64,000 nt of DNA from Leptospira semungkisensis (GCF_004770055.1 NZ_RQEP01000005.1:682001-746000); one strand, 5' to 3'; positions 50,553 through 61,413 are shown, counted from the stretch's first letter. The notes: generated from the sequence alone by a model not told the origin. A program made the numbers and translations.

Positions 50553-51283
50553 TATTAATTCCTGCCGTTGATTTGTTGGATAACACTGCTGTTCGTTTGT
50601 TCAAAGGAAACTACGACGAAAAAACCGTTTATTCTACCGAGCCTTGGAAATTGGCCGAAGGTTTTGAAAGAAACGGTGCGACTCTTCTTCACTTAGTGGA
50701 TTTGAACGGAGCAAGAAATCAGATCGGTGTGAACAGCGAATCTATTTCAAAAATCCGTAAATCGACGAACCTCAAGATCCAGCTTGGAGGAGGTATTCGA
50801 GATAAAGAAAAACTAGAATACTACGACTCTATCGGGATCGACCGTTTTATTTTGGGGACTGCTGCCGTAAAGGATCCAGCTCTTTTAGAATTTGCTCTGA
50901 ATAAATACGGTGAGAATCGGATCGTAGTCGCAATCGATGCAAGAGACGGAATAGTCAAAATTGCAGGCTGGGAAGTCGATTCAGGAGTTCATTATTTGGA
51001 TCTGATGGATAAGATGCAAAAGGCTGGGATTCGGAACATTATTTTTACCGATATCGCACAAGACGGAACTTTGGCAGGTCCAAACCTCAAAGCATATAAG
51101 GAAATCCTAAGTAAATATAATTTTCAAGTAATTGCCTCTGGTGGGATTTCTTCTCTTCGAGACATCATGGCCTTATCTTCTCTTGGTACTCCGATCCCTA
51201 TGTTCGGTGTGATCACTGGCAAGGCTTTGTACGAAGGTAAGATAGATCTTGCAGAAGCGATTACAAGTCTAGGCGCTGACTGA
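50549..51283 (+). CDS. hisA: Phosphoribosylformimino-5-aminoimidazole carboxamide ribotide isomerase
   Basis: 244 residues, a beta/alpha barrel with [29 protein letters not shown], and the second-half phosphate site [16 protein letters not shown] then [11 protein letters not shown]. It catalyses the Amadori isomerisation before HisHF. Asp8 and Asp in FTDI are the expected catalytic residues. Confidence 0.96.
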   Translation: MILIPAVDLLDNTAVRLFKGNYDEKTVYSTEPWKLAEGFERNGATLLHLVDLNGARNQIGVNSESISKIRKSTNLKIQLGGGIRDKEKLEYYDSIGIDRFILGTAAVKDPALLEFALNKYGENRIVVAIDARDGIVKIAGWEVDSGVHYLDLMDKMQKAGIRNIIFTDIAQDGTLAGPNLKAYKEILSKYNFQVIASGGISSLRDIMALSSLGTPIPMFGVITGKALYEGKIDLAEAITSLGAD

Positions 51284-51377
51284 TCTAATTCATTCTAGTC
51301 GTTTGGCTTTTGGATATATTTTTCTTTCCTTATGCCTTCCTAATACGTAAAAAGGTTATTTATAATCGGAGTTCCGA

Positions 51378-52595
51378 ATGAAAAAACTGCCATCTAATTA
51401 TATTCTCGCCGTTGTTTCCGCCGTTGCCGCTTTCATTTCTTTTCTTTTGATCCGCAAATTCTTCGGTGGGCAGGCAGGAGACGGAGTAGCTCAGGCAATT
51501 TGCGATGCTCTTAGCGATTCAGGTTCTTGTGATAAGGTTTCCGAAAGCAGCATCTCAGCAATCCGTGGAGTTCCTGTTTTTGGTGATATTCCGATCGCTC
51601 TCTTCGGATTTGTATTTTACGGTTTTATTACATATCTTTTCGTTCGATCCGAATTGAATAAGGATGCTTCTAAAGGATATCTTCTTTTCAGCTTTTATAC
51701 TTTAGTCCTTGCTCTCGTCGTAGATATCGCTCTCTTCTCCGTTTCTGTATTTTATATAGATGCGATTTGCGGACTTTGTGCGGTAACCTGGACTTGCACA
51801 GTTTTACTGACTGCGGGAACTTTTTTGCAGATCAGAGACTTCGGAGACAAATCTCCTAAGATCATTCCTGGTATCTTAAAAACGGAAGGTCTTAATACTT
51901 ATATCGTGCTCTTGGCTCTTCTGGTGGTCGGTCAGATTGGAGGAAAGTCTCTAAACAATTCTCTCGTTGATGGAGAGCATACTGGACTTTCTCAAATCCA
52001 AAAACAACTTACCGATTACGAAAAGGCTCCTCTTCTATCTATCGATATCAAAGGTTCATCTTTCCAGGGCGATCCAAATGCACCGATCACGATCGTAAAA
52101 TTTGCGGACTTCAACTGCGGACATTGCATGCATACTTCTCATATTTTGAAGAAGGTTCTGAGAGACTACGATGGTATCGTAAAAGTAGTGTATAAGAATT
52201 TTCCTTTAGATGCTTCTTGCAATCGATTGGTGCAATCTCCTCGTCCAGAAGCAAGTTCCTGCGTAGCTGCTTCTGCAGCGATCTGCGCGGATAAGCAGAA
52301 AAAGTTCACAGTGATGTATGATGATCTATACAAGAATACGGAGAATCAAGTAATGCACACTCCTTCTACAGTGCTTAGCCTGGCACAACAAGAAGGATTG
52401 GACATGAATCAGTTTAGATCTTGTCTTTCTTCTCCAACTGTAAGAGATCAGATCAATAAAGAAGTGGATGAGGCCGACAAACTGCAAATTCACAGTACAC
52501 CTAGTTTATTTATTAATAATAAAGCCATTCAAAGCGGAACTCCAAACGAGCAGTTCCTTCGCGCTTTGATCGAGAGCTTGATCAAGAAAGTTTAA
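51378..52595 (+). CDS. VKOR-DsbA fusion (disulfide-bond formation)
   Basis: 405 residues. Residues 1-185 hold five membrane helices of vitamin-K-epoxide-reductase type: the Cys pair Cys42/Cys51 is followed by the quinone-side CGLC at 131-134. Residues about 225-400 form a thioredoxin/DsbA domain with CGHC at 247-250 and the cis-Pro in STPSLF. A single protein would both oxidise proteins in the periplasm and pass electrons to quinone. Such fusions are known in bacteria lacking DsbB. GGAG precedes the ATG by 6 nt. Confidence 0.94.
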   Translation: MKKLPSNYILAVVSAVAAFISFLLIRKFFGGQAGDGVAQAICDALSDSGSCDKVSESSISAIRGVPVFGDIPIALFGFVFYGFITYLFVRSELNKDASKGYLLFSFYTLVLALVVDIALFSVSVFYIDAICGLCAVTWTCTVLLTAGTFLQIRDFGDKSPKIIPGILKTEGLNTYIVLLALLVVGQIGGKSLNNSLVDGEHTGLSQIQKQLTDYEKAPLLSIDIKGSSFQGDPNAPITIVKFADFNCGHCMHTSHILKKVLRDYDGIVKVVYKNFPLDASCNRLVQSPRPEASSCVAASAAICADKQKKFTVMYDDLYKNTENQVMHTPSTVLSLAQQEGLDMNQFRSCLSSPTVRDQINKEVDEADKLQIHSTPSLFINNKAIQSGTPNEQFLRALIESLIKKV

Positions 52596-52604
52596 GGATC
52601 TCTT

Positions 52605-53147
52605 GTGTCGGATACGGCCGAGGAACAGAAAAAACAGATACTTTGTAGGAATTGCGGTTCGAGCATTCTTTCCGACTCGGAAAAATGTTTGTTCTGTGGT
52701 TCTTATCAGCAACCTGGTCGTCTTCCTTTCTTGAAATATCTTTCGGAAAGTAGGATTTTCAGGATGGGTTTTCTATTTCCATTCTCTTCTCTGATTGCGA
52801 TCTCCGTTCCGATATTTAATCTATTTCATCCAATCCCTTATGCAGATTGGTCTTGGATCTTTATTCTTTCGTTCTTTCTGATCGCGTTTACAATCTTCGG
52901 TTTTATCTCGGAGAGAATTTTCCTAAATAAGGTAAAGGGAGATGCTAAGGATTTTAGAGAAGGATTCTTTGAATGGCAGAAGAACTTGTATCTCAAGACT
53001 CCGTATCTTTCTTTTCTTGGAATGTTCTTATTTGTGTGCGTTCCCTTGCTGGATTGGGAAGGTCCGATCGCTTTTTCGGCATCTTCTTCTTTCATTTGGA
53101 CCGCTTTGCTTGTATTTTTGCTTAAGATACTGATCCCTCTTTTCTAA
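52605..53147 (+). CDS. Zinc-ribbon membrane protein
   Basis: 180 residues, GTG start with AAGGA 6 nt upstream. An N-terminal zinc ribbon [20 protein letters not shown] (two CxxC pairs) is followed by four hydrophobic helices between 55 and 180. It starts 9 bp after the VKOR-DsbA gene, so the two may be cotranscribed. No family name is recognised; the product is a membrane protein with a cytoplasmic metal site. Confidence 0.75.
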   Translation: MSDTAEEQKKQILCRNCGSSILSDSEKCLFCGSYQQPGRLPFLKYLSESRIFRMGFLFPFSSLIAISVPIFNLFHPIPYADWSWIFILSFFLIAFTIFGFISERIFLNKVKGDAKDFREGFFEWQKNLYLKTPYLSFLGMFLFVCVPLLDWEGPIAFSASSSFIWTALLVFLLKILIPLF

Positions 53148-53165
53148 ACTACGGAGACCTAACCC

Positions 53166-54986
53166 ATGGTTCAAAAGGCCGTAAGGATACTTATCCTATT
53201 TCTTATTCTAATGATCGTTTTTGCTTCGCTTATCACCTGGCATACGATCAATTTCCGTCCTCTTACATTAGGATTGTATTATGAAAAGATCTTTTGGGAA
53301 GATGTGTTGGATGATCCAGAGACTTTAACTTCTCTTAGGATATTGGACTCTTGGGGAATTCGATCTCATAATCACAAATGGTCCGATTCTTCTCCGGAGA
53401 AGGAGATGGAATTGGCCGACAAAGCCAAACGAAATCTCGAGATCCTCAGAACGTACAATCCTGCCGGTTTGAATAGAGAAGATCGTACTTACTATAAAGC
53501 TTTGGAATGGAATCTACAGTTGGAATCCGATCGAGAGCACTATATCTATAACTATTATCCGGTGAACCAATTATTCGGAATTCAAAATCATATTCCTTCC
53601 TTTTTGGCCACTTCGCATATCGTGGAAGATGAAGAGGATCTGAGCGCCTATCTAGATAGGCTCAAAGGAATTTCGGAGAAAATGGAGCAAGTGATTCGAG
53701 GCTTGGAACTTAGAGAGTCGAATGGAGTCATTCCGCCGGATTTCATTTTAAAGAGAGTCATTCATGAGATCGAAACATTTCGCATAAAAGATGTGGAATC
53801 GAATATTCTTTATTCAAGTCTGAAATCTAAATTAGAGAAATCGAATGAAATAACACCAGAAAGAAAGGCTTCTTCTCTGACTGAAACTAAAAAGGTACTC
53901 CTTGATTCGGTGTATCCTTCTTATTCCAAATTACAGACTTTCTTAGAAAGACAATTGAGATCCGCAAACAATAAGGCAGGAGCCTGGAAACTTCCGAATG
54001 GTGAGCAATTTTATGCTCATACATTAAAGAATCATACTACTACCAATTTAACTCCTCAAGAAGTTCACCAGATAGGTCTCTCTGAGGTTAACCGTATCCA
54101 AACAGAAATGAAAACCATTTTGGAGTCGGTCGGAATGAAAGGCAAAAATATCCAAACTGCAATGAAGGAGTTAAGAGAAAAGCCTGAGTTTCAATTTCCG
54201 GATGAACCAACGAGTAAGGAAAAGGTTCTGGAATCTTATAAAACTATTTTGGAGGATTCGATCCGAAAATCCAAAACCATATTTCCGAAATGGCCAAAAG
54301 CCAAGGTTTTGGTAGAAAGAATCCCGCAGTTCAAAGAGGCGGGAGCAGCCGGAGCTTATTACGAAGAGCCTAGTCTGGATGGAAAACGTCCCGGTGTATT
54401 CTATGCAAATTTAAGGAATATAAAAGAAATCCCTAAATTCGGAATGAATACCTTAACCTATCACGAGGCTGTTCCAGGACATCATTTACAGATAGCTTGG
54501 TCTCAAGAATTAACGTCAGCACCTCGCAAGCTTAGGACTACTCACTTCACTGCTTTTGTGGAAGGTTGGGCTCTTTATGCGGAGCGTCTTGCTAAAGATT
54601 ATGAATTTTATTCAGATCCATATATCGATCTTGGAAGATTACAGGGAGAACTATTCCGTGCGGTTCGCTTGGTTGTAGATACAGGGATTCACTATAAACG
54701 TTGGAGTAGAGAAGAAGCCATTCGGTACATGTCCGATAATACAGGCATGGGGCCGACAGAAGTTACTTCTGAGATTGAAAGATACATCGTTTATCCTGGA
54801 CAAGCATGTGCGTACAAGATCGGAATGATGTCCTTCTTAAAAATGAGAGAAGAATGGAAGACTGCTAAGGGCAAGGACTTTGATATCAAAGAATATCATG
54901 GCTTCGTTCTCGGAAAAGGTTCACTTCCTTTAGAGATCTTAGAGCTAACTTCTAAAGAAGAACTAGGACTTACCTCTAAGAACTGA
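53166..54986 (+). CDS. DUF885 family protein (metallopeptidase-like)
   Basis: 606 residues. An N-terminal hydrophobic helix at about 7-27 is a signal or anchor. The C-terminal third has TYHEAVPGHHLQIAW, FVEGWALYAERLAKD and YPGQACAYKIGMMSF, the DUF885 metal-site triad of HExxxH, Glu and Gln/Lys. The family is probably zinc peptidase-like, with the substrate not established. GGAG is 9 nt before the ATG. The stop abuts the stop of the convergent thiD. Confidence 0.85.
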   Translation: MVQKAVRILILFLILMIVFASLITWHTINFRPLTLGLYYEKIFWEDVLDDPETLTSLRILDSWGIRSHNHKWSDSSPEKEMELADKAKRNLEILRTYNPAGLNREDRTYYKALEWNLQLESDREHYIYNYYPVNQLFGIQNHIPSFLATSHIVEDEEDLSAYLDRLKGISEKMEQVIRGLELRESNGVIPPDFILKRVIHEIETFRIKDVESNILYSSLKSKLEKSNEITPERKASSLTETKKVLLDSVYPSYSKLQTFLERQLRSANNKAGAWKLPNGEQFYAHTLKNHTTTNLTPQEVHQIGLSEVNRIQTEMKTILESVGMKGKNIQTAMKELREKPEFQFPDEPTSKEKVLESYKTILEDSIRKSKTIFPKWPKAKVLVERIPQFKEAGAAGAYYEEPSLDGKRPGVFYANLRNIKEIPKFGMNTLTYHEAVPGHHLQIAWSQELTSAPRKLRTTHFTAFVEGWALYAERLAKDYEFYSDPYIDLGRLQGELFRAVRLVVDTGIHYKRWSREEAIRYMSDNTGMGPTEVTSEIERYIVYPGQACAYKIGMMSFLKMREEWKTAKGKDFDIKEYHGFVLGKGSLPLEILELTSKEELGLTSKN

Positions 54987-55787
54987 TTAGTCTGGATTGT
55001 GATTCAAGGTCTTAGACTTTCCTGCGGGAAAGGATTGTACAATCGCAGAATGTAAGAAATCTCTAGCCTTTCCTACAGCAGAAGAAATAGATTCTCCTTG
55101 CCCAAGATAAGAAGCAATCGCCGAAGAATAAGTGCATCCTGTTCCATGAGGATTAAAATCCTGAACAAAAGGCTTAGAATAAGAAAGACTTTCTCCATTC
55201 GGAAAACTTAATATATCTAAGGCCTCGGCAGAATGTTTAAGATGACCGCCTTTCAATAAGACAGGCACTCCTAATTTTTTAGAAAGGGATATTGCCTCTG
55301 GTTTCATCTCTTGGGAAGTTTGAATTTCTCCTGATCCTAGGATTTTTGCTTCATCTAGATTTGGAGTAACTATTCCAGCCATCGGCAATAATTCTTGGAT
55401 GAGTGAAGAGATTGCTTCGTCTTGTAGAAGTTTGGCTCCACTAGTCGCAACCATGACCGGATCCACGACTAAATGAAAGTCTTGGCCTTTCGCTCTATAC
55501 TCTTTTAGGATTCTCGAAACCGTTCGGATCAGGCTCTCTGAGAATAGCATTCCTGTTTTCACAGCTTTCACAGGAAAATAAGAAAAGACTGCACGCATTT
55601 GTTTTTCAAGAAAGCCTGCGTCCACTTCTAAGATGCCAGTGACTCCATCTGGATTTTGAGCAGTAAGACAGGTAATCACGGAGGTACCGAAACTTCCCGT
55701 GCTATTGAATGTTTTCAGATCCGCTTGGATTCCTGCGCCTCCTCCTGAGTCGGAGCCTGCGATCGTTAATACTACCGGTTTTGACAT
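54987..55787 (-). CDS. thiD: Hydroxymethylpyrimidine/phosphomethylpyrimidine kinase
   Basis: 266 residues from the ATG at 55785-55787, the E. coli length; an upstream ATG at 55826 would overlap the next gene by 25 bp. The start has [20 protein letters not shown], then DPVMVATSG, and the C-terminal [15 protein letters not shown] with the kinase Asp/Cys region. It phosphorylates HMP in thiamine synthesis. No TPP riboswitch is present because the upstream gene lies only 14 bp away. Confidence 0.94.
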   Translation of the reverse strand: MSKPVVLTIAGSDSGGGAGIQADLKTFNSTGSFGTSVITCLTAQNPDGVTGILEVDAGFLEKQMRAVFSYFPVKAVKTGMLFSESLIRTVSRILKEYRAKGQDFHLVVDPVMVATSGAKLLQDEAISSLIQELLPMAGIVTPNLDEAKILGSGEIQTSQEMKPEAISLSKKLGVPVLLKGGHLKHSAEALDILSFPNGESLSYSKPFVQDFNPHGTGCTYSSAIASYLGQGESISSAVGKARDFLHSAIVQSFPAGKSKTLNHNPD

Positions 55788-55801
55788 GAGTTCTCTTACG
55801 T

Positions 55802-56152
55802 TCAAGGCCAGCCGAATAGATCCCAATCGACTGTTTCTTCTCTAGAGAATTTGATTCCTTCGGATTCTAAAAGTTTTTTTTGTAAAATTGCTCTAGGAGC
55901 ATCGCCTCTAAAGGAAATTTTTCCCTGGCTATTGATGACTCTTTGCCACGGGATCTTTTGCTCCTGCCCTTTCTTGAGGGAATTCAATGCATAGCCAACC
56001 GCTCTGGCAGCTCTAGGTTTACCTGCCAAGACTGCGATCCGTCCATAACTAGTGACTCTTCCCTTAGGCACCTTCTTTACGATTTTATAAACTTGTTCGT
56101 AAAAGTTCGGGATCTTTTCTTGTACAGCCTTCTTAGTTGGCTTCGATCTCAT
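55802..56152 (-). CDS. Alkyltransferase-like protein (ATL)
   Basis: 116 residues of the C-terminal fold of O6-alkylguanine-DNA alkyltransferase: [29 protein letters not shown] with the Arg finger. The active-site PCHR is replaced by PWQR (68-71), so the alkyl-accepting Cys is absent. Such ATL proteins bind O6-alkylguanine and channel it to nucleotide excision repair. It overlaps the histidine kinase gene by 4 bp. Confidence 0.93.
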   Translation of the reverse strand: MRSKPTKKAVQEKIPNFYEQVYKIVKKVPKGRVTSYGRIAVLAGKPRAARAVGYALNSLKKGQEQKIPWQRVINSQGKISFRGDAPRAILQKKLLESEGIKFSREETVDWDLFGWP

Positions 56153-57978
56153 ACTGCAGATCTTTCCATCGGACTTGCGTCATTGCTAGGCTGTGGAGGT
56201 CTTAGAGGCAATTCCACTTTGAAGACGGTTCGTCCTGGCGAAGAATCCACAGTAATCTTGCCCTTATGTTTTTCTACGATTCCTTTTACGATCCCAAGGC
56301 CTAGTCCGGATCCTTCTCCTTGGTCCTTAGTGGTAAAGAATGGATCCCAGATCCTATCTTTGATAGAAGAATCGATCCCCGGGCCGTCATCCTGGACTTC
56401 TATAGTTACAGTCTCTCCGGAAGAATAAACTGAGAGCTCAATCACTCCCTGTCCTCGTATCGCCTGGTTTGCGTTTTGGATCAGATTGGTCCAGACTTGA
56501 TTCAACTCATCCGGATTACAGACAACTCTAGGGATCGGAGAGAAGTTCTTTTTCACTTCTACTCCGTACTTCAACTGGTTGTTCATGATCACTAAAGTAT
56601 TCTCAATCCCTTCGATCAGATCGGCATTGGTAAATGATTTGCTCTGATCCAAGTGAGAATAGTATTTCAAGGCTTTGACGATACGAACGATGTTCCGGAT
56701 TGAATATTTGATGTTCTTAATATTTCGATTCGTATTAGAAGCATGCTTGAGCATTTCATATCCGGATTTAGCGCTTTCTCCCTGGATCAATACCTCATAG
56801 ATATACTTGCGCACTTCCATAATATCATTTTCGATAATGAAAGAAGAAACTTCGCCGGCAAAAGAAGGATCGACTCCGATCTGAACCATCTCTTCTTTCA
56901 CTTCCTTTTTCACCCGGAACTTATCTTTGGATTCCATAGGTTGATTTTTCTTTCTGTCTCTCAGGATATGAAGAAGAGCAACTTCGAAGGATTTACGTAG
57001 CTTTTTATTCCGAGCAAATTTAACGATCTCGAATACGTTTTTCACTATATAGTTCATATTCGATTCTAGATTGTCCGCAGAACCGTTGATCACTCCGGCG
57101 GGAGTATTGATCTCATGAGCGATCCCTGCAACCATGGTTCCTAAAGAAGCCATCTTCTCGGACATGATCAACTGGGATTGTGCGCTTTCTAATTCTTGTG
57201 TTCTATGACGGACTTTCTCTTCTAAGGTTTCGGTTAGCTCTATTAATCTTTCATAAAAAATAGAATTGGATAAAGACATCACAGAAACGGAGCGCATCTC
57301 ATTCAGCTTTTCTAATTCGGAACTAGTATATCTTCGTCCGTCAGATCTTGGGCCTAGAACAAGCATTCCTAAAAGGCTTTTGTTTAAGATAAATGGTACT
57401 AATAGATCTGCTTTTGTTTTTGCGGAGAAAGCGAGTGCATGCTCTTTGATCTGGAGGAACTTAGCATTCTCGATGAATTCCTCAGAATAAAAGATCTTAT
57501 CGTGTTCGGTGATCCAGAGTAGAAAAGGATCGAAGATATAAAAATGATCCTCTCCCTCTTGGTTCGGATAAGGTGAGAATTTTCCAAGGTCCTCTTTCCA
57601 AAGATATATCTTGCATCTGGTAGTATTGATGATACTGGGCAAGAATTTCAGGATTTTCTCGCAAACGCTTTCGGTGATGTTGGTTGCAATCAAATCGCTC
57701 TTGAATTTATCTAACGAAGAAAGGTATTTTACGTATTCCTGGTCCTTTATGTTTAATTTGGAAAGAGCCGAAGATAAATTCCAATTCGTGCTGAATTCAT
57801 TGAACCAGACCCAGACAAAAACAGCTCCTAAGGTTGTGAATGGAAGGCTGATCAGAAGGGCCGTGGTTCGATTCGCATCCAGCGAACTGAAATCCAAAGC
57901 GATAATTAATGCCGATTGCAAAAGGAATGCGGCTAAAACGAGACCTACTATGGGTCCGAATTTGCGTATGATTTTCAT
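56149..57978 (-). CDS. Membrane-bound sensor histidine kinase with GAF-like domain
   Basis: 609 residues. Two N-terminal membrane helices (about 8-30 and 38-60) are followed by a GAF-like region (about 95-245), a coiled coil, and HisKA with [11 protein letters not shown]. The HATPase has [13 protein letters not shown] (N box), VQDDGPGID and [13 protein letters not shown]. No response regulator gene is adjacent, so its partner is elsewhere. It is first in an operon with the ATL protein and thiD, an unlikely functional set. Confidence 0.9.
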   Translation of the reverse strand: MKIIRKFGPIVGLVLAAFLLQSALIIALDFSSLDANRTTALLISLPFTTLGAVFVWVWFNEFSTNWNLSSALSKLNIKDQEYVKYLSSLDKFKSDLIATNITESVCEKILKFLPSIINTTRCKIYLWKEDLGKFSPYPNQEGEDHFYIFDPFLLWITEHDKIFYSEEFIENAKFLQIKEHALAFSAKTKADLLVPFILNKSLLGMLVLGPRSDGRRYTSSELEKLNEMRSVSVMSLSNSIFYERLIELTETLEEKVRHRTQELESAQSQLIMSEKMASLGTMVAGIAHEINTPAGVINGSADNLESNMNYIVKNVFEIVKFARNKKLRKSFEVALLHILRDRKKNQPMESKDKFRVKKEVKEEMVQIGVDPSFAGEVSSFIIENDIMEVRKYIYEVLIQGESAKSGYEMLKHASNTNRNIKNIKYSIRNIVRIVKALKYYSHLDQSKSFTNADLIEGIENTLVIMNNQLKYGVEVKKNFSPIPRVVCNPDELNQVWTNLIQNANQAIRGQGVIELSVYSSGETVTIEVQDDGPGIDSSIKDRIWDPFFTTKDQGEGSGLGLGIVKGIVEKHKGKITVDSSPGRTVFKVELPLRPPQPSNDASPMERSAV

Positions 57979-58005
57979 CGCTTGCCCGTAAAATTAGGCT
58001 TAAGA

Positions 58006-58974
58006 ATGTCAACTTCCACAATTCCAGTAAAGGAGTTTTTTACGATCGCGCGGGTCTTCGGCGCGTTCTACGATTTGTATTCTCTCGAAAGAGGAAGGGT
58101 TCGAGCTGTTTTAAGAGGAAGGCTCAGAAATTTTGCCGCAAAGGAAAGGCATCCTTTCGTAGTCGGTGATCGGGTCCAAGCCATGGAATCCGGAGGTGAA
58201 TGGGCCATAGAGGAGAGATTACCTCGTAAGAATGAACTTCTTCGAAAGAGCAAGGAAGGGGACGCTCAAGTTCTCTGTGCGAACGTGGATCAGGTCGCGG
58301 TCCTAGCCTCTTTGAAAAATCCGGAAACCAAGGACGGATTCTTAGATAGATGTCTTGCTGCGGTCCATCTTGCAGGAGTTATTCCTCTCATCGTATTTAC
58401 GAAATCCGATTTGGTGGATCAGGAAACGGTGGCGCATAGAGCCTCCGTCTATCAAAATTTAGGTTATGAAGTCTTAACAGTTTCCTGTCAGACCGGCCAA
58501 GGTCTAGACGAATTGCATTCCAGGTTTTCGTCTAAAACTACTTACTTGGTGGGAAATTCGGGCGTAGGAAAATCTAGCTTAGTAAACGTCTTATCGGATA
58601 GAGAGTTGCAAAAGACCTCCCAAATCAGTCTTTCCACGAAGAAAGGTAAGCATACGACCACGAATTCCAATTTTTTGGTGCTCGATAATAATATAATATT
58701 AATCGACTCTCCCGGGATCAAAGAGTGGGGTATTCTCCATCTTTCCAAAGGGGAAATTTTGGATAGCTTTCCGGAATTAAGGAAGCATAAAGAGTTATGC
58801 GACATTTCCGATTGTTGTGATGCAGGGCCTGGGTGCAAAATGTTGCTTTCTTTAAACCAAGAAGCCGATATTACGATTGAAAGGAAGAAAAGCTTGGAAT
58901 CTATGCTTGCCAGCTTGGAAAACCCGTTTAGAATTACACGTAGGGACCACTTAAAAAATGAAAGTAAGCCCTAA
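58006..58974 (+). CDS. rsgA: Ribosome small-subunit GTPase RsgA
   Basis: About 322 residues from the ATG at 58006 (a TTG at 57982 is an alternative). An N-terminal OB-fold is followed by a circularly permuted GTPase: G4 FTKSDLVD, then G1 [11 protein letters not shown]2 [10 protein letters not shown], and G3 LIDSPGI. The C-terminal zinc region [13 protein letters not shown] lacks the usual His of CxxxxCxH; the adjacent Cys may replace it. RsgA assists late 30S maturation. The next gene starts inside its last 17 bp. Confidence 0.92.
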   Translation: MSTSTIPVKEFFTIARVFGAFYDLYSLERGRVRAVLRGRLRNFAAKERHPFVVGDRVQAMESGGEWAIEERLPRKNELLRKSKEGDAQVLCANVDQVAVLASLKNPETKDGFLDRCLAAVHLAGVIPLIVFTKSDLVDQETVAHRASVYQNLGYEVLTVSCQTGQGLDELHSRFSSKTTYLVGNSGVGKSSLVNVLSDRELQKTSQISLSTKKGKHTTTNSNFLVLDNNIILIDSPGIKEWGILHLSKGEILDSFPELRKHKELCDISDCCDAGPGCKMLLSLNQEADITIERKKSLESMLASLENPFRITRRDHLKNESKP

Positions 58975-60280
58975 ATCCTTAGAGTACAATTCGATCGAAG
59001 AAGTAATGAACTTCGTGAGGGATTACGGTACGGGAAATATGTTACGTTTCCTGAATGCTATCGAAGATAATAGCGGCAACGTACTCGTAAAGGAAGAGGT
59101 CCAAGTCAAAGAGTCTGCTTTAGCAAGACTGAAAGAAATCAAAGGCCAATACAACCCTGAATTCAAGATCAAACTAACCAGAGAACTTATCGGCCAGATC
59201 CAGGATAAACTCTGCGAAAAGATCGTCCTACAACTCAGAACTACGGATAAGAAATTCCTAAAGTTCATGTATGAAGAAAATACCTTCAATTACAAAGGTA
59301 TCATACGAAACGCATTATCCAATAAAAAGCATCTTCTATCATTATTCAAGGTCTACGAAGTAAATCCAAACTTCTTCAAACATATATGTGAATTAGGACT
59401 TCTCGCTCTTGGGATCGTACTCATTCCGGATGCGTTGAAATATAAAATGCTTCGCCGTTATTCTTTTCTAGGCGGCGTGTTTATGGACATCGCTCGAGTT
59501 ACCGGAGACAATTGGAATCGACCGTTTCCGGATGATACCGAGAAAACTAGGATCGCAAAACAATGTGCAAATTTCATGCAGAAGTTGGATCTTCCTGAGT
59601 TCGTGTGTTCTGCCGCTTCTAATCACGTTCCCTTAGGATTGCAAGATAACACCGATGTTAGTGCCATTCCCGCCAAGAAGGGAGATAGAGAGAATCCTGA
59701 TGAGACCTTCTTCTCCGAGTTAATGGTAGAAGATGGCGAAAGTGATTCTGCTCCTGATGCTGCGGACGAAGAAGAAGCTGGTCTTCCGGATAAATCTGAA
59801 GATTTCCTAAGAGAGCTTCTTACAGACTCATTAAAGATTGCTCGTTATATTCATACCGTCAGTTCCTTTACACATGATAAAGAATATGTAATGGAAGAGT
59901 TAGTATACTTCCTCGCTTATAATACTACTCGAGGATACTTTAACGAATTACTCGCTAACCCACTCGTTAATCTCTTCAAACAATTTGAAGAAAACGTAAA
60001 GCGTATGCGTAAGCTCGCAGAAGTAGAAATGCAATGCCTTCATCCTCCCGCTGCTTGGGCTTATCCTAAGCCAAAAGCTAGCCAAGTTCTCTGTAAGAAC
60101 AAGGTCTGGGACTGTCCGAATATCGTTCAGGGATGGGACATACATGTGATCTCTTCACAAGAAGCGTTTGGTTGGGTTGGATCCAGTTTACCTGCAGATC
60201 ATTATCCAAAATGTAAATTAGAAGAAGAGCTGGATTCATTGCCTGAAATAGAGACGGTGAAAAAGGCAGAGAAGAAGTAG
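58958..60280 (+). CDS. Unrecognised 440-residue cytoplasmic protein
   Basis: 440 residues with no signal peptide. A helical N-terminal part runs to about 235, then an acidic linker of about 30 residues ([18 protein letters not shown]). A second helical part at about 285-360 contains [25 protein letters not shown]. Several Cys occur in a cluster near the C-terminus ([11 protein letters not shown], then [10 protein letters not shown]). HD-like or HDOD-like folds are possible but no metal motif is complete. It overlaps rsgA by 17 bp; function unknown. Confidence 0.68.
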   Translation: MKVSPKSLEYNSIEEVMNFVRDYGTGNMLRFLNAIEDNSGNVLVKEEVQVKESALARLKEIKGQYNPEFKIKLTRELIGQIQDKLCEKIVLQLRTTDKKFLKFMYEENTFNYKGIIRNALSNKKHLLSLFKVYEVNPNFFKHICELGLLALGIVLIPDALKYKMLRRYSFLGGVFMDIARVTGDNWNRPFPDDTEKTRIAKQCANFMQKLDLPEFVCSAASNHVPLGLQDNTDVSAIPAKKGDRENPDETFFSELMVEDGESDSAPDAADEEEAGLPDKSEDFLRELLTDSLKIARYIHTVSSFTHDKEYVMEELVYFLAYNTTRGYFNELLANPLVNLFKQFEENVKRMRKLAEVEMQCLHPPAAWAYPKPKASQVLCKNKVWDCPNIVQGWDIHVISSQEAFGWVGSSLPADHYPKCKLEEELDSLPEIETVKKAEKK

Positions 60281-60297
60281 AATCCGTTCGATTTAAA

Positions 60298-60315
60298 CTA
60301 ATCCTAAAGGATTAG
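60298..60315. repeat. 18-bp palindrome upstream of the FecR lipoprotein
   Basis: CTAATCCT (60298-60305) and AGGATTAG (60308-60315) are exact reverse complements around AA. It lies 17 bp after a stop codon and about 170 bp upstream of the next gene, so an operator or a weak terminator are both possible. Confidence 0.6.
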
Positions 60316-60483
60316 TAAGTTAGTCCCGATTGAAAACTGCCAAACGGTCATTTTTTGGAAATTTTTTTCTTACATAAATCTAAGTAATTTTAGAAAACGG
60401 CATTATACAAAGGATTCGTAAAAAAGTCCTTGTTCGTTTGTTGTATATAAAGCATTCTTAAGCTTAAAAGCGGGGGAGATAGT

Positions 60484-61413
60484 ATGTTAAAATCAAAGAA
60501 TACCCTAATCATTATATCGTTCCTTTCGATCGCTTACCTGATTGCTTGCAGTCCTAAGACTAGCAGCGACCATGTAAAGTCGGAAGCAACCGATGCGAAC
60601 GCCAAGATCGTTTGGATCACTGGCGATGTTAAAATCCAATCTGCTGAAGGAGAAAGAAAAGCCGAGTTCGGACAATCTGTTTCTCCGGCCGACACGATCA
60701 TTACCGGTAAAAACGGCTCTGTAGAGATTATGGTAGCTAATAGCGGTATCGTAAAAGTTTCCAAAGACACCGAGTTATCCGTCGCTGCACTTACTAGCGA
60801 AGAAGGAGCTAACGTTAAGGTGAATCTGAACTATGGAAAGATCGTTACCATGGTTCGCAAAGAGAACAAGAACTCTGATTTCCGCGTAGTAACTCCAACA
60901 GCATTAGCTGGGGTTCGTGGAACCACCTTCTTAACCTCTGTAGAGAACCCATCCGGTGGAAAACCGAATTGTGCTGAAGAGCATTGCGACGTTAAATTCG
61001 CAGTCTTAGAAGGTTCTGTTGCTGTTTCTAAAGTGGGAGAAGACGGAGAAGTCATTCTGGAGAGAAACAGAGAGATCACTCTGAAAAAGAACCAGAAATT
61101 GACTGACAAGATGATTCTTTCTCTTCGTCCTGAGTCAGTAAAACAACTCAAAGGACTGATCGTTCTGAAAAAGAATGATGTTTTAGAATATAATAATCTT
61201 GTGGACGAACTGAAAGCTTCCAGCGAAGAGCTTCGCATTTTAAGCCAAGCTTCTACTGTTGAAGAGGCTCGCACTCAATTGCAGAAACGTGAGATCTCCA
61301 AGGCGAATGCCGATGAGGTGACCAAAACTGCGAAAGAAGTGAACGAGACTAAATACGTTCAACAAGATGTTCACAAGGAAAAACTGAAATTAAACGCGAA
61401 AGAAACCTTCTAA
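60484..61413 (+). CDS. FecR-domain lipoprotein
   Basis: 309 residues. A signal peptide ends in LIAC with Cys22 as lipid anchor. The FecR/iron-dicitrate-sensor beta-fold (about 40-190) has SVSPADTIITGKNGSVEIMV and FRVVTPTALAGVRGTTFL, with a Cys pair CAEEHC inserted. The C-terminal 100 residues are a charged helix (LVDELKASSEELRIL and on). GGGGGAG precedes the ATG. No FecI sigma or transducer is adjacent, so it is probably a surface or periplasmic structural protein. A terminator follows. Confidence 0.87.
   Translation: MLKSKNTLIIISFLSIAYLIACSPKTSSDHVKSEATDANAKIVWITGDVKIQSAEGERKAEFGQSVSPADTIITGKNGSVEIMVANSGIVKVSKDTELSVAALTSEEGANVKVNLNYGKIVTMVRKENKNSDFRVVTPTALAGVRGTTFLTSVENPSGGKPNCAEEHCDVKFAVLEGSVAVSKVGEDGEVILERNREITLKKNQKLTDKMILSLRPESVKQLKGLIVLKKNDVLEYNNLVDELKASSEELRILSQASTVEEARTQLQKREISKANADEVTKTAKEVNETKYVQQDVHKEKLKLNAKETF

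Noticed and set aside
54940..55100. TPP riboswitch for thiD
   Set aside because: thiD is preceded by only 14 bp and the end of another gene; no aptamer pattern is present.
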